Shown: positions 51,132 through 61,247, counted from the stretch's first letter. The stretch is DNA of 64,000 nucleotides from Aminobacter carboxidus (GCF_014863355.1 NZ_JACZEP010000001.1:124001-188000); one strand, 5' to 3'. The notes: generated by a model from the sequence alone, not told the origin. Translations and numbers: made by a program.

Positions 51132-52788
51132 GCTTTACGGTCCTTTGCGCCGCTTGTGCGGACGCGGTTGAAAATGCATCGAGAAGTTTTCGCGTGTAGG
51201 GCGATTTCGGGTTGGTGAGGATGGTGCCGGTGTCGGCGTAGTCGCGCACCTGGCCCTTTTCCAGAACCAGGATCTGATCCGACATTTCAGCGACCACTGG
51301 CAGGTCGTGCGAGATGAACAGGTAGGCTGTGTTGTGCTCCTGCTGCAGCCGCTTCATCTGCTTCAGCACCTGCGCCTGCACCGTGACATCAAGGGCTGAG
51401 GTGATTTCGTCGCACAAGACAAGGTCGGGCTTGCAGGCGAAGGCGCGAGCGATCGCCACGCGCTGCTGTTGCCCGCCTGAGAGTTGGCGCGGCGAGCGTG
51501 CAAGCAGGCTTGCGTCGAGGTCGAGTTCCTGAAGCAGTTCAACGACCCGGTCGCGGCTGGCCGCGCGGGACATGCCGAAGAATATCTGCAACGGCCGCGC
51601 AATGATCTGCTCGACCGTGTGCTGCGGATTGAGCGAGGAGGCGGGATCCTGGAAAATCATTTGGACGCGCCTGCGCAGGTCGCGATCGCGGCTGGTCGCC
51701 AAGCCCGTGAGTTGCTTGCCTTCGAAGAGGATTTTGCCGCCATTGCCGTCGACCAACCCGGCGACAAGGCCAGCGAGCGTCGACTTGCCGCTGCCGGATT
51801 CGCCGACCACGCCGAGCGTCGAGCCAGGGGTGATCGACAAAGAGATGTCGTCAAGCGTCCGGCTCGGTGCCGGGCCTGGGAAAAGCCGGCGCAGCAATTT
51901 TGAGCCGCCACCTCCATAGGTGAAGTCGAGATCACGAACCGACAGCACCGGTGCGTCGACGGCGACCTTCAGCGGCGCCGACTTGGCGTCCGATCTCAGT
52001 TTTGGAATGGCTGCGATCAGCGAGCGGGCATACTCGGTTTTCGGCTGCGTAAAGACCTCGAGCGTGGGACCATCTTCAAGTACCTTGCCCTTCTGCATCA
52101 CCAGCACGCGCTCGCACATGCGCGCCACGACGTTCAGGTCGTGGCTGACATAGATCAATGTTGTGCCGGTGCGCTTCTGCAGGCGGCTGACCAGGTCGAG
52201 CACCTGCGTTTCCACTGTCTTGTCGAGCGCGGTGGTCGGCTCATCCAGGATGATCAGTTCGGGCTCGGCAACGAGTGCTGCCGCGATCACCACGCGCTGG
52301 CGCTGGCCGCCCGACAGCTGGTGGGGATAGCGCTTGAAGATCGCGGCCGGGTCGGGAAGCTCCATTGCCGCCAGCAGTTCCAGCGCCTTGTCGCGGGGCG
52401 TCAACGAACCTGCGGCATTGTGCTGGCGGATCAGTTCGACCATGTGCTGGCCGATCGTGCGGTGCGGCGTCAGCGACGATAGCGGGTTCTGCGGCACCAT
52501 CGCCGCCTTTCGGCCGCGGAACTGCAGCAGCTGAGCAGCATCGAGCGACAGGATGTCGGTGCCTGACACCAACACGCTTCCTCCGGCGATGCGAGCGCCT
52601 GGACGCGTGTAGGCGAGGAACGCGCGCGCCAGCGAAGACTTGCCGCAGCCGCTTTCACCGACGATGCCGAGCGTCTCGCCCTTGCCGATGGAAAAGCTGA
52701 TGTCGTCGACGGCAGCCAGTTCGGTGCCCGGTCCGGTCTTGTAGACCAGCCTGAGGTTGCGAACGTCGATGTGCGGTATCTGGGTCAT
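51121..52788 (-). CDS. Peptide/nickel-type ABC transporter ATPase, fused DppD-DppF
   Basis: 555 residues with two complete cassettes. First: Walker [10 protein letters not shown] (about 43-51), signature [15 protein letters not shown], Walker [13 protein letters not shown]. Second: [24 protein letters not shown], and [12 protein letters not shown]. Both sites look active, and fusion of the two ATPases is common in rhizobial transporters. It follows the second permease gene with 1 bp between stop and start. Confidence 0.94.
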   Translation of the reverse strand: MTQIPHIDVRNLRLVYKTGPGTELAAVDDISFSIGKGETLGIVGESGCGKSSLARAFLAYTRPGARIAGGSVLVSGTDILSLDAAQLLQFRGRKAAMVPQNPLSSLTPHRTIGQHMVELIRQHNAAGSLTPRDKALELLAAMELPDPAAIFKRYPHQLSGGQRQRVVIAAALVAEPELIILDEPTTALDKTVETQVLDLVSRLQKRTGTTLIYVSHDLNVVARMCERVLVMQKGKVLEDGPTLEVFTQPKTEYARSLIAAIPKLRSDAKSAPLKVAVDAPVLSVRDLDFTYGGGGSKLLRRLFPGPAPSRTLDDISLSITPGSTLGVVGESGSGKSTLAGLVAGLVDGNGGKILFEGKQLTGLATSRDRDLRRRVQMIFQDPASSLNPQHTVEQIIARPLQIFFGMSRAASRDRVVELLQELDLDASLLARSPRQLSGGQQQRVAIARAFACKPDLVLCDEITSALDVTVQAQVLKQMKRLQQEHNTAYLFISHDLPVVAEMSDQILVLEKGQVRDYADTGTILTNPKSPYTRKLLDAFSTASAQAAQRTVKHVS

Positions 52789-52789
52789 G

Positions 52790-53674
52790 TCAGCCGAGCT
52801 CCGCCGTTGCGATGCCGAAAGCGCGCGACAAGCCGTCGACCATGAAGTTGACGCCGATGATCAGGCTGGACAGCATGATCGCCGGCAGCAGCAGGAACCA
52901 CGGATCGGTGAAGACGACGCCCATGGCCTCCTGCACCATCAGGCCCCAGTCCGGCGTCGGCTGGCTGATGCCAAGTCCAAGAAACGACAGGCCGCTGATG
53001 CGCAGCACGGCAGACGAGATGCGCACGGCCAGCTCGACACCCAAAAGGCCGATCAGGTTTGGGAAAATCTCGCGCAGCATTACAGCCAACCGGGTTTCGC
53101 CGCGTAACTCCGCGGCGCGTACGAAATCCAGCGTCGACAGGCTTATCGTCTTGGCGCGCACGACACGTACGACGCCCCAGGTGTAGACAACGGCGACGAC
53201 GGGGATCAGCGCACTGACGTCCTTGCCTAGCGCCAGCGTCAGGATGGCGATCAAGATGAGGTCGGGGATGGACATCATCGAATCGACGATGCGCATGACG
53301 ATCTCGTCGGTACGGCCGCCGATGTAGCCGGCGACGACGCCCAGAATGGTGCCGACAAAGAGCGAGATCGCGACGCCGAGAAAAGACACCATCAGCGCGA
53401 TGCGGCCACCGGCCACCACGCGGCTGAAATAGTCGCGTCCGATCTGGTCGGTGCCCATCAGGAATTCCCAGGACGGGCGCTGCAGCGGTGCGCCGACAAG
53501 TGCGCTGGTGTCGTAGGGCGCGATGATCGGCGCCAGCAGAGCCATCAGGAGATGCGCGACGACCAGGATGATCCCGATCAGCGTCGCGGGTTCCGAAAGC
53601 GCGCGGCGCAGGCGCGGCGAGCCGAACAGGTCGCTAAGACGACGCCTCCTCGTGTCGATCAATATGTTAGCCAT
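52790..53674 (-). CDS. Peptide-type ABC transporter permease, DppC-like
   Basis: 294 residues. The frame is open to 53884, but the family start MANILIDTRRRRLSDLFGSP is at 53674, overlapping the first permease by 8 bp. It has six transmembrane helices and the EAA-like loop (AAELRGETRLAVMLREIFPN). It pairs with the DppB-like protein. Confidence 0.92.
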   Translation of the reverse strand: MANILIDTRRRRLSDLFGSPRLRRALSEPATLIGIILVVAHLLMALLAPIIAPYDTSALVGAPLQRPSWEFLMGTDQIGRDYFSRVVAGGRIALMVSFLGVAISLFVGTILGVVAGYIGGRTDEIVMRIVDSMMSIPDLILIAILTLALGKDVSALIPVVAVVYTWGVVRVVRAKTISLSTLDFVRAAELRGETRLAVMLREIFPNLIGLLGVELAVRISSAVLRISGLSFLGLGISQPTPDWGLMVQEAMGVVFTDPWFLLLPAIMLSSLIIGVNFMVDGLSRAFGIATAELG

Positions 53675-54647
53675 TGGATGACCTCGTGCGTACGCGCGGG
53701 TCCAGCGCCAGGATCGCCAGGTCGGCAATGAGGTTGGCGAAGACGACGGCAAGGGCGGCCAGGAAGGCGATGGCCTGGATGGTTGGGATTTCGCGTTGTG
53801 AAAGCGCGCGCAGCAGTTCGCCGCCGGCACCGGGAAACTTGAAGACCGCTTCCACCACCACCGACGTCGCCAGCAGACCGGCAACGAAATAGGCGGTAGC
53901 GTTGAGCATTGGGATCAGGGCGGAGGGCAGCGCATGGATGACGCTGATTCGCCACTGCGGAATTCCGGCCAGCCTGGCACGCTCGACATAATCACTGTTC
54001 AGCGCCTCGACCATACCGGCGCGCAGGAGCCGGAACTGATAGGCTGCGCCATGTACGCACAAGGCGATGACCGGAACGATCGCCGCAGCCAGGATCGTCA
54101 GCTTAGGTGCGTTGGTGGGCGCGAAGATCACGGCTGGCACCAGGCCCAGCCAGACCGCGAAGACAATGACGAAGACGTTGCTGACGACGAAATCGGGCAT
54201 CGAATAAGTGAACAGCGTCGTCGTGCTGATCGCGTTGTCGAGGCGACCGCCGGGCTTCAGGCTGGCCAGCACGCCGAGCGCGATGACCAGCGCCAGCATG
54301 ACGACGAGTGCGAGGCCGGCCATGATCGCCGAATTGACGATGGGGTGGAAGATGCGCGTCGCCACGGACTCCTTCTTCATGATCGTGGTGCCGAAATCGA
54401 ATGTCATGAGCTGGTGCCAGACTTCGAGAAACCGAACCGGGATGGACCGGTCCATGCCCAATTCGCTGCGCATCTGGGCCAGTTGCTCAGGCGAGTAGAA
54501 CTGCAATTCTTCCGCCGGGATGGAGGCGGTAAGTGCGTCGCCTGGGAGAACTTCGGTGCCGAGAAACACGATCAGTGCGGTGAAGCTCAGGATGAAGAAG
54601 GCCATGAACAGCCGTCTTCCGATCATTCTCGCGATGCTTGCCAACAT
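53667..54647 (-). CDS. Peptide-type ABC transporter permease, DppB-like
   Basis: 326 residues, starting MLASIARMIGRRLFMAFFIL after a strong GGAGG ribosome-binding site. It shows the DppB pattern: an early periplasmic FLGTEVLPGDALTAS, then helices and the EAA loop (SDYVERARLAGIPQWRISVI). It is separated from the solute-binding protein gene by 75 bp that contain a strong hairpin. Confidence 0.93.
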   Translation of the reverse strand: MLASIARMIGRRLFMAFFILSFTALIVFLGTEVLPGDALTASIPAEELQFYSPEQLAQMRSELGMDRSIPVRFLEVWHQLMTFDFGTTIMKKESVATRIFHPIVNSAIMAGLALVVMLALVIALGVLASLKPGGRLDNAISTTTLFTYSMPDFVVSNVFVIVFAVWLGLVPAVIFAPTNAPKLTILAAAIVPVIALCVHGAAYQFRLLRAGMVEALNSDYVERARLAGIPQWRISVIHALPSALIPMLNATAYFVAGLLATSVVVEAVFKFPGAGGELLRALSQREIPTIQAIAFLAALAVVFANLIADLAILALDPRVRTRSSNG

Positions 54648-54677
54648 TGCTCCGCCTCCCGCGCAAGTGATGTCAAT

Positions 54678-54705
54678 TCAGGAGCTGGGGTGACCCAGCT
54701 CCTGA
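54678..54705 (-). promoter_or_regulatory. Strong intercistronic hairpin between binding protein and permease genes
   Basis: Perfect 12 bp arms at 54678-54689 (TCAGGAGCTGGG) and 54694-54705 (CCCAGCTCCTGA) with a 4 bp loop, and no T-tract behind it. Such hairpins commonly stabilise the abundant binding-protein mRNA and reduce read-through into permease genes. Confidence 0.7.
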
Positions 54706-54722
54706 GCCTGGTTGCGAATCTC

Positions 54723-56315
54723 TCAGCTCTCGATCCATACGTCGTCGAAGCGGCTGGACCAGTTTTGGGAATGCGACTTCAGGTTCTGAACCCCTGGCGC
54801 GTGCGCCAGCATGTTGCGGCGTCCGCCAAGTACGATAGCCGGCGTGTCCGACTGCAGGATCTTCTGAAGCTCCTGGTACATGCCGATCCGCTTTTCCTCG
54901 TTCGGCTCGGCGATGGTTTCAGCGTAGAGCTTGGCGTAGGCGTCGGCCTTCTCGCCCGTCCACGCACCTTTCTCGACGTCGTTTGCCACCATGCGCCCGA
55001 GGTTGATCGCGGGATTGCGCGGCCCGACCACACCAGCCGAAGGGCGTCCATAAGGCGGGTTCACGCCCTTCACATAGGCATCAAACCCGTCGGTCGGCAT
55101 TTCGCGGATATCCATGTTGATGCCGGCCTTCTTCAGCGATTCCACCACGATCGCCATGATGCGAGGCATTTCCGGGAAGGATGGCGAGAAGACGATCGGC
55201 GGCAGGTCGATGCCGTTAGGATGACCGGCTTCCGCCAAGAGCTTCTTTGCCGTCGCAATGTCGAAGGCCTTGTCGCGCGGTACAAATTCACGGTTCAGAC
55301 CCGACATCTGGGTGTCGTTGCCGACCCAGCTTCCGGGATCGTTGTAAACGATCGTATTGATGGCTTCGCGGTCGATGCTCAGGCTCATGGCAAGGCGCAC
55401 GCGCGGGTCATTCCAGGCGATGTCTAGGTTCTTCGGCATCGAGATCAGGAATTGATCGCCGCCCTTGGACTTGTGCACGATACCGCCCGCACCTTCGAAT
55501 TGCGCGGCCGTCGTCGGGTCGATGTTGAAGACTGCGTTGAACTGGCCGGAGCGGAAGCCGTTGATCGCTGTCTGCGAATTGACGACATATCCCTCCAACT
55601 CGTCGATGAAAGGGCGGCCTTTCATCCAGTAGTTTTCATTACGTACTGCCTGGAAGCCGCGGCGGTTGTCGACCGAGACAAGCTTGAAGGGGCCGGTGCC
55701 GATGCCATCCGTGAGGATCAGGTCGGGTGCCGCTGCCGGAGCGATCGCCAGGCGATACTCGGCAAGCGCGTATGGCCATTCGGCATAGGGCGCGTTCAGG
55801 ATGAAACGAACGCCATACTTGCCTTGGGCCTCGACCTTTTCGAACCACTTGGTGATGAAGCTGCTGCCCTTCTGGGCGATATGGGCGTTGAACGAGGCGA
55901 CGACGTCTTCGCTAGTCATCTCCTTGCCGTTGTGGAACATCACGCCTTCGCGCAGCTTGAAGTCCCAGACTTTCAGCGTGCCATCGGATGGCGCCCAGCT
56001 CTCGGCCAGTTCACCCTGGACATTGTAGTCGTGGTCGATCCACACCAGGCTGTTCCAGATCGAGCGGGTCAGCAGGTCGATCCAGTAGTAGGGGTGCTTG
56101 CCGTTGTCGGAACTGCCCACCGCCCAATTCGGATAGGTCTGGCCATAGATCAGCTTGCCGCCCGTCTTCGGATTGGAACCGGCAGGCAGGGCGGCCCAGG
56201 CCGGCAGCCCGTCCACGGTCTGTGCTGCCGCCGAACCGGTGATGAATGGCTGAACGCCAAACGCCGAAACACCGAGTCCGAGAAGCTGCAGAAATTCTCT
56301 CTTCGTAATGGCCAT
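54723..56315 (-). CDS. Peptide-type (SBP family 5) solute-binding protein
   Basis: 530-residue periplasmic receptor. The frame is open to 56486, but MAITKREFLQLLGLGVSAFG at 56315 gives a Tat-like signal (no RR pair but a KRE-F-L pattern) ending near AAAQ, and AGGTGTAGGA precedes it. The body shows family 5 features: EGVMFHNGKEMTSEDVVASF, GTGPFKLVS and a C-terminal NWSSRFDDVWIES. The ligand is unknown; the nearby phosphonate genes make an organophosphonate conjugate a possibility. A near-identical C-terminal scrap lies at 6493-6582. Confidence 0.9.
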   Translation of the reverse strand: MAITKREFLQLLGLGVSAFGVQPFITGSAAAQTVDGLPAWAALPAGSNPKTGGKLIYGQTYPNWAVGSSDNGKHPYYWIDLLTRSIWNSLVWIDHDYNVQGELAESWAPSDGTLKVWDFKLREGVMFHNGKEMTSEDVVASFNAHIAQKGSSFITKWFEKVEAQGKYGVRFILNAPYAEWPYALAEYRLAIAPAAAPDLILTDGIGTGPFKLVSVDNRRGFQAVRNENYWMKGRPFIDELEGYVVNSQTAINGFRSGQFNAVFNIDPTTAAQFEGAGGIVHKSKGGDQFLISMPKNLDIAWNDPRVRLAMSLSIDREAINTIVYNDPGSWVGNDTQMSGLNREFVPRDKAFDIATAKKLLAEAGHPNGIDLPPIVFSPSFPEMPRIMAIVVESLKKAGINMDIREMPTDGFDAYVKGVNPPYGRPSAGVVGPRNPAINLGRMVANDVEKGAWTGEKADAYAKLYAETIAEPNEEKRIGMYQELQKILQSDTPAIVLGGRRNMLAHAPGVQNLKSHSQNWSSRFDDVWIES

Positions 56316-56482
56316 TGTTCCTACACCTTCGCGTTCTTGCGGGGCGAAATGCCCGGCAAGTGACAACCTTTTTTGGGATTTCGCTACCAGCCCTTCCGAG
56401 CGGACAGCGCCAATTAGGGGACGATTACAACACGAGAGTGACAGTCGGCCTTGCAGGAGTCTAATCTGATATATCAATGAAG

Positions 56483-56501
56483 CCATTGATCAGATCAATG
56501 G
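56483..56501. promoter_or_regulatory. Palindromic operator candidate upstream of the ABC importer operon
   Basis: CCATTGATCAGATCAATGG: perfect 8 bp arms around CAG, with a further partial copy (ATCAATGA) just before it. Placement upstream of the binding-protein gene suggests a regulator site; which regulator is unknown. Confidence 0.5.
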
Positions 56502-56582
56502 TTCGGCAAAATTCATTGAGGAAACAAAATATCAAGTCCGACGCGGCCAACAGAAGATCGTGACGATGCAAGGGGCGGCTGC

Positions 56583-56622
56583 AAAACAAAAACAGCAGGA
56601 CCCGTGCAATACGGGCCTGCTG
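56583..56622 (-). terminator. Rho-independent terminator of the phnA-phnY transcript
   Basis: Leftward RNA: a stem pairing CAGCAGG (56616-56622 side) with CCTGCTG (56593-56599 side), extended by a CCCGT/ACGGG pairing with one bulge, followed by a T-rich tail (TTTTTGTTTT). It lies about 25 bp after the phnY stop. Confidence 0.8.
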
Positions 56623-56646
56623 CCAAGCTACGAGGGAGCGCAGATT

Positions 56647-58101
56647 TTACCAGGGCAAAGAGAATGTCTTGACGTTGGTGAAGCTTTTCATGGCTTCGAT
56701 GACGCCTTCCTTGTAGCCGTTGCCGGAGTCCTTGATCCCGCCAAAAGGCGACATCTCGATGCGGTATCCCGGGACTTCCCAGATATTCACCGTGCCGACC
56801 TGCAGGCCGGCGATGTATTTCTGCATGCGCCGGAAGTCGTTGGTGCACACACCTGACGACAGGCCGAAGGCGGTCGAGTTGGACAGCGCGATCAGCTCGT
56901 CGTCATTGTCGGGCGCGCGCACGATCGGGATGATCGGACCGAAGGTCTCTTCCATCACCAGCTCAGAGGTATGCGGCACGCGGTCGACGACGATCGGCGG
57001 CAACAGCGCGCCCTTTCGGCCTGGGTCGTAGAGCACTTCGGCACCTTGTTCGGCGGCCATGTAGACGCGCTTTTCAAAGAGTGCGGCAGCCTTCTCGTGC
57101 ACCACGGTGCCGAGATCGGTACTGCGGTCCATCGGGTCGCCGAACCTGATCTTCCTGGCCCGCTCCAGCACCATCGGCACGAAACGGTCGGCAACACTTT
57201 CCTGGCACAGGATGCGCTTGACCGCGGTGCAGCGCTGGCCCGAGTTCTTGGTGGCGCCAGCGACCGCCAGATCGGCTGCCTTGGCGAGATCGTCGTCGGA
57301 GAGGTCGTTGAGGATGATCAGAGGATCGTTGCCGCCGAGCTCCAGCACCTGACGCTTGTAGCCGGCGGTGCGGGCAATCAGCTTGCCCACCGGCACACCG
57401 CCGGTGAAGGTGATCAGCTCGATATTCTCGTTGGTGATCATCTCGGCGCCGATGTCGGCGGGCATGCCCGTCACGACAGACAGCATTTCCGGCGGCAGGC
57501 CGGCCTCATAGAGGATGTCGGCGAGGATCAGCGCCGTCATCGGCGTCAATTCAGTCGGCTTGACCACGACGCAGTTGTTGGTGGCGATTGCGGGTGCCAC
57601 CTTGTGCGAGACCATGTTGAGCGGATGGTTGAACGGTGTGATTGCCGAGATCGCTTTCAACGGCTCACGCGTGGTGAAGATTTTCCGCGCCTTGCCATGC
57701 GGCGTGAGATCGCAGGAGAAGATCTGGCCGTCGTCCTGGATGCACATCTGCGCCGACAGCGTGAATACGTCGTAGGCGCGGCCAACCTCGTACAAGGAGT
57801 CGGCCTTGGAGATGCCGAGCTCCAACGTGATGATGTCGGAGATCTCTTCCTTGCGCGCGGCAAGGGCTTCGGCCGTGCGGAACAGGATCTGCTGACGCTC
57901 GTAGCGCGTCAGCTTCGGCTTGTAGTTGGCCGCGATCTCGAAGGCCTGGCGGGCGTGCTCGGCCCGCCCCGCCGGCACCGTGCCGATCACCGCATCGGTG
58001 TAGGGGTAGTGGACGTTGACGACGCCATCGGCATCGACCTTGCGTCCGGCGATGCGCATCGGCTCATGACGCACCTTGAACGTTGTTTCAGCCTTGACCA
58101 T
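56647..58101 (-). CDS. phnY: Phosphonoacetaldehyde dehydrogenase
   Basis: 484-residue aldehyde dehydrogenase. Catalytic Cys291 ([12 protein letters not shown]) is at the position I recall for Sinorhizobium PhnY, and the general base Glu254 sits in LELGGNDP. It oxidises phosphonoacetaldehyde to phosphonoacetate with NAD+. The frame is open to 58155; GGGAGG upstream and the family start give ATG 58101 ([10 protein letters not shown]). It follows phnA by 13 bp, so the two enzymes act in sequence from one transcript. Confidence 0.92.
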   Translation of the reverse strand: MVKAETTFKVRHEPMRIAGRKVDADGVVNVHYPYTDAVIGTVPAGRAEHARQAFEIAANYKPKLTRYERQQILFRTAEALAARKEEISDIITLELGISKADSLYEVGRAYDVFTLSAQMCIQDDGQIFSCDLTPHGKARKIFTTREPLKAISAITPFNHPLNMVSHKVAPAIATNNCVVVKPTELTPMTALILADILYEAGLPPEMLSVVTGMPADIGAEMITNENIELITFTGGVPVGKLIARTAGYKRQVLELGGNDPLIILNDLSDDDLAKAADLAVAGATKNSGQRCTAVKRILCQESVADRFVPMVLERARKIRFGDPMDRSTDLGTVVHEKAAALFEKRVYMAAEQGAEVLYDPGRKGALLPPIVVDRVPHTSELVMEETFGPIIPIVRAPDNDDELIALSNSTAFGLSSGVCTNDFRRMQKYIAGLQVGTVNIWEVPGYRIEMSPFGGIKDSGNGYKEGVIEAMKSFTNVKTFSLPW

Positions 58102-58114
58102 CACAGGTCCTCCC

Positions 58115-59371
58115 TCAGGCCAGTGCCGCCGCCATGGCGGCATAATAGAACGCATCGAAGTTGCGCAGAACCGGCTCGTTGGGCAGCGACGGCAGCTTGC
58201 GGTTGACGATGAACGGTACCGCCTGCTCGGTCAGGCCGCCATGCGAGCGCAGTGGCTCGTTGAGCGCTGCCAGATCATGGCGATGCTCGCTGGTGCCGAT
58301 GGTCTTGTTTTCAGTGGACACCAAAACGATGTCGCCGATGCGGTCAAAGGGCAATTCGAAGCGCTCGCAGGCGGTGGCGTTGTCGATGACCACGTCGATG
58401 CCTTCGATGGACGCAAGGCGCTTCATGATGCCGGCCTGGTCAGCACCTTCGGGCAGGTAGGCGGTGGCAAACGAGCCGAGCGCGCCGTGATGGACGACAT
58501 AAGGATCGGTGATCGGCAGGATGACGCGCGCTGCGTCCTTGCCGAGCCACTCGTCGAGCAGGTCCTGGACATAGACCACGTCAGGGGTGCCGTCGGCCTT
58601 GTGCTTGGGCTTCATGCCATGGTCGGCGGTGATGACGATGGCAGCACCGAGCGCGTCGAGTTCGCCGAGATACTTGTCGAACATCTCGTAGAAGGCGTTG
58701 GCCTGCGGCACGCCGGGCGCATATTTGTGCTGCACGTAGTCGGTCGTGGTCAGGTACATCACGTCAGGCTTGAATTCCTTCAGCAGCTTGACGCCGGCGG
58801 CAAATACGAACTCCGACAGTTCGGCCGAATAGACCTCCGGCACCGGCTTGCCGAGCCAGGCCGAGGCATTGTCGATGCCGTGCTCGGCCTTGGTCGAGAC
58901 GTCCGACTTTTCCGACGAAAAGCAGATGGCGCGGCCTTCGTCGAACTTCAGGCCGCTGCCGAGCAGGGCGCGCAGCTTGTCCTTGGCGGTGACCACGGCA
59001 ACGCGTGCGCCGGCATCGTAGAAGGCCTGGAAGACGGTCGGCGCGCGCAGGAAGCGCGGGTCGTTCATCATCACTTCCTTGCCGGTCTCGCGCTCATAGA
59101 GATAGTTGCCGCAGATGCCATGCACCGCCGGCGGCCGGCCGGTGGCGATCGACAGATTGTTGGGGTTGGTGAAGCTCGGGATGACGCTGTGGGCGGTGCG
59201 CTCGGTGCCCTTGGCGCGGATCTTTACCAGGTTCGGCATCAGGTCCGCCTTGATCGCCTCGTCGAGATAGGCCGGCTCGCAGCCGTCGAGGCAGATGGCA
59301 ATTGCCGGCACGCGCGGCCATTCATAGTTGCGGCCGTTGGCGCTGACGTTGATCGTGGTCATCTTGTTCAT
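58115..59371 (-). CDS. phnA: Phosphonoacetate hydrolase
   Basis: 418-residue alkaline-phosphatase-superfamily enzyme that cleaves phosphonoacetate to acetate and phosphate. Counting from MNKM at 59371, the zinc and catalytic residues fall at Asp29, Thr68, Asp211, His215, Asp250, His251 and His377, which matches the numbering I recall for the Sinorhizobium meliloti enzyme. This agreement also supports the chosen start over the frame start at 59455. The protein looks fully active. A CCATA..TATGG dyad lies about 130 bp upstream. Confidence 0.95.
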   Translation of the reverse strand: MNKMTTINVSANGRNYEWPRVPAIAICLDGCEPAYLDEAIKADLMPNLVKIRAKGTERTAHSVIPSFTNPNNLSIATGRPPAVHGICGNYLYERETGKEVMMNDPRFLRAPTVFQAFYDAGARVAVVTAKDKLRALLGSGLKFDEGRAICFSSEKSDVSTKAEHGIDNASAWLGKPVPEVYSAELSEFVFAAGVKLLKEFKPDVMYLTTTDYVQHKYAPGVPQANAFYEMFDKYLGELDALGAAIVITADHGMKPKHKADGTPDVVYVQDLLDEWLGKDAARVILPITDPYVVHHGALGSFATAYLPEGADQAGIMKRLASIEGIDVVIDNATACERFELPFDRIGDIVLVSTENKTIGTSEHRHDLAALNEPLRSHGGLTEQAVPFIVNRKLPSLPNEPVLRNFDAFYYAAMAAALA

Positions 59372-59493
59372 GGGGAGAGGTCCTTGGGCTTGGAGCAATC
59401 CGATTGCCGGTGGTATGCGCCGCCTCGGATATCGGTCGTCTCTTCTGTGCCGCAACTCAATCTATTTGCCAAATCGCAATTATGAATTCGATC

Positions 59494-59515
59494 GATAGGC
59501 CATATCTATGGCTAG
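59494..59515 (-). promoter_or_regulatory. LysR-type operator candidate upstream of phnA
   Basis: Core GCCATA-TC-TATGGC (59499-59512), a perfect 6 bp inverted repeat, preceded by GATAG. Related dyads occur at 61248-61270 and 62144-62154. Confidence 0.6.
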
Positions 59516-61176
59516 ATTGCCTTGGCCAAGCGGCTTTCCAACAGATCGCCGCTTGCGGTCAGAATGGGGTAGGCGACCGTAACCAGCAGTGAATTGATCT
59601 CTTTCAGGCCGCGGGCGATTTCGAGATGCATCCCGCTCGTTTCAATGCTTTCCGGCGTTCCGGACTGCAGCCGCTTCAAATGCTGGCCATGCGTATGGCG
59701 GTGCAGGTCGCGCATTCTTTGCTTTTCGACGACCAACTGCCGTGCGGACAGCTGGTCCTGCGAAATGAGAACGTTGAGGGCAAGGTGCATGTTTTCGATC
59801 AAGCGCTCGTGCAGGTCGGCCAGTTCCTTCCAGCCCTCGTCGGAGAAGCGCCAGTTCTTGTCGGCGCGCTCTTCGGCGAGGACCAGCAGGTTCTTGGCTA
59901 TCACGTCGCCGGCATGCTCGAGATTGATAGCCAGATCGGTCAACTCGATGCTGCGGCGCGCTTCCTCAACCGTCATCTGGCCGCGGTTCACCTCGGCAAG
60001 ATAGAGCTTGATGTCGGTGTGGGCCTGGTTGAGCGCTTCATCCAAGGCGCGGACGCGAGCGATCTCGCTGCGGCTGCCGGCGCGCAGGAGGTCCATGACA
60101 GGCCGCACCATGGTTTCCAGCAATTCGCCCATGCGCAGCAGTTCGCGCGTGGCGCTGGCGAGCGCGAGGCGCGGTGTCGCGATGACGGAACGATCGAGCG
60201 CGCTGACGCGATGGCTCAAGGGGGCGCCGGTGGCTTCAGCCTGCGTATCGGGCACTAGGTGACGGGTGACTATCGCCATGGCTGATATGAAAGGCAGGCT
60301 CGCTGCGACCAGACCGACGTTGAACAAGAGATGGAAATTGACCAGCGCCGTGCCTGGCCCGGACCCCAGCATGTCGATCGAAAATCCGCTTGTTTCGAGC
60401 GCAACAAGAGCAAGAAGGGCACCCATCGCGCGGAAGATCAGATTGCCGACCGGGATCCGCTGCGCCACGGCAGGCATGCCACGTGAAAGCCAGAAGGCAA
60501 TGAGGCCGCCACCGAGATTGCAGCCGAGCACGAGCGGCACACCGGCCTCCAGCGGCACGAGGCCCTGAGCGGCAAAAGCCGTAACCATCAGGACAGCGGC
60601 GACGCTCGAATGCACCACCCAGGTGAAAAAGGCCCCGACGAGAAAAGCGGTGATGTAGTCGTCAGCCAGGTAAGCCGACATCGATGGCAGCATGGCGCCG
60701 CTGCGCAACGGACCCGTTGCCGTGCCAATCAGCTGCAGCGACAAAAGGACGAAGCCGACGCCAAGGATCATCCGTCCGGTTTCGCGAAGCCTCTCGCTCG
60801 ACAGCTTCAGGTGCATCACGCCGCCAGCAAACAGGCAGACCGGTACCAGCCAACCGAGATCGAACGACAGGATGCGCACGACAACCGCCGAGCCGAGGTC
60901 CGCACCAAGCAGCAACGCAAGCCCGGTCGGTAGCGCGAGAACCCCGCTCGCCGCGAAACCACAGGCAAGCATCGCGACGGCGGTTGAGCTTTGCAGCATC
61001 ACGGCCATCGCCGTGCCGCCTGCCGCGGCTTTGATCTGGCCGCGCCTGGCTTCTCCCAGCATGGTTCGCAGCGTGTCGCCGTGGGCGCGCTCCATACCGG
61101 TGCGCACCATATGCACGGCAAAAAGCAGGAGCATGGTTGCGCCGGCCAGATGAAGCAGGATTAGGGAAAAGTGCAT
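59512..61176 (-). CDS. Na/Pi cotransporter family protein with PhoU-like domain (YjbB type)
   Basis: 554 residues. The N-terminal half has two inverted Na/Pi repeats with MLQSSTAVAMLACGFAASG and later FFTWVVHSSVAAVLMVTAFA, the QSS/HSS signatures of this family. The C-terminal part (about 340-550) is a helical PhoU-like domain. Relatives import phosphate with Na+, but E. coli YjbB exports it. Being the gene directly upstream of the phosphonoacetate hydrolase gene on the same strand, release of excess phosphate is a sensible role. A strong dyad lies 72-94 bp before the start. Confidence 0.88.
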   Translation of the reverse strand: MHFSLILLHLAGATMLLLFAVHMVRTGMERAHGDTLRTMLGEARRGQIKAAAGGTAMAVMLQSSTAVAMLACGFAASGVLALPTGLALLLGADLGSAVVVRILSFDLGWLVPVCLFAGGVMHLKLSSERLRETGRMILGVGFVLLSLQLIGTATGPLRSGAMLPSMSAYLADDYITAFLVGAFFTWVVHSSVAAVLMVTAFAAQGLVPLEAGVPLVLGCNLGGGLIAFWLSRGMPAVAQRIPVGNLIFRAMGALLALVALETSGFSIDMLGSGPGTALVNFHLLFNVGLVAASLPFISAMAIVTRHLVPDTQAEATGAPLSHRVSALDRSVIATPRLALASATRELLRMGELLETMVRPVMDLLRAGSRSEIARVRALDEALNQAHTDIKLYLAEVNRGQMTVEEARRSIELTDLAINLEHAGDVIAKNLLVLAEERADKNWRFSDEGWKELADLHERLIENMHLALNVLISQDQLSARQLVVEKQRMRDLHRHTHGQHLKRLQSGTPESIETSGMHLEIARGLKEINSLLVTVAYPILTASGDLLESRLAKAI

Positions 61177-61247
61177 GGGTGTCCCTTCGTCGACTAAACA
61201 AAGGGTCAGGTTTCAGGGTGTATTCGTCAACTCGATAGTTTCAATAG

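Larger units (their letters stand above)
56316..56646. other. Intergenic region between phnY and the binding-protein operon
   Basis: About 330 bp, no gene. It holds the phnY terminator (56583-56622) and, about 170 bp before the binding-protein start, the palindrome at 56483-56501. The promoter of the leftward importer operon must lie here; I did not identify -35/-10 elements with confidence. Confidence 0.6.

Noticed and set aside
53934-55427. Long forward open frame (497 codons) across the permease and binding-protein genes
   Set aside because: It is antisense to two clear transporter genes and has a composition typical of reverse-frame shadows in high-GC DNA.
55452-56363. Forward frame of 303 codons opposite the binding-protein start
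   Set aside because: Antisense shadow; the leftward gene has a signal peptide, ribosome-binding site and family motifs.
56971-59485. Two long forward open frames antisense to phnY and phnA
   Set aside because: phnY and phnA are confirmed by catalytic residues at the expected positions; the opposite frames show no domain pattern.
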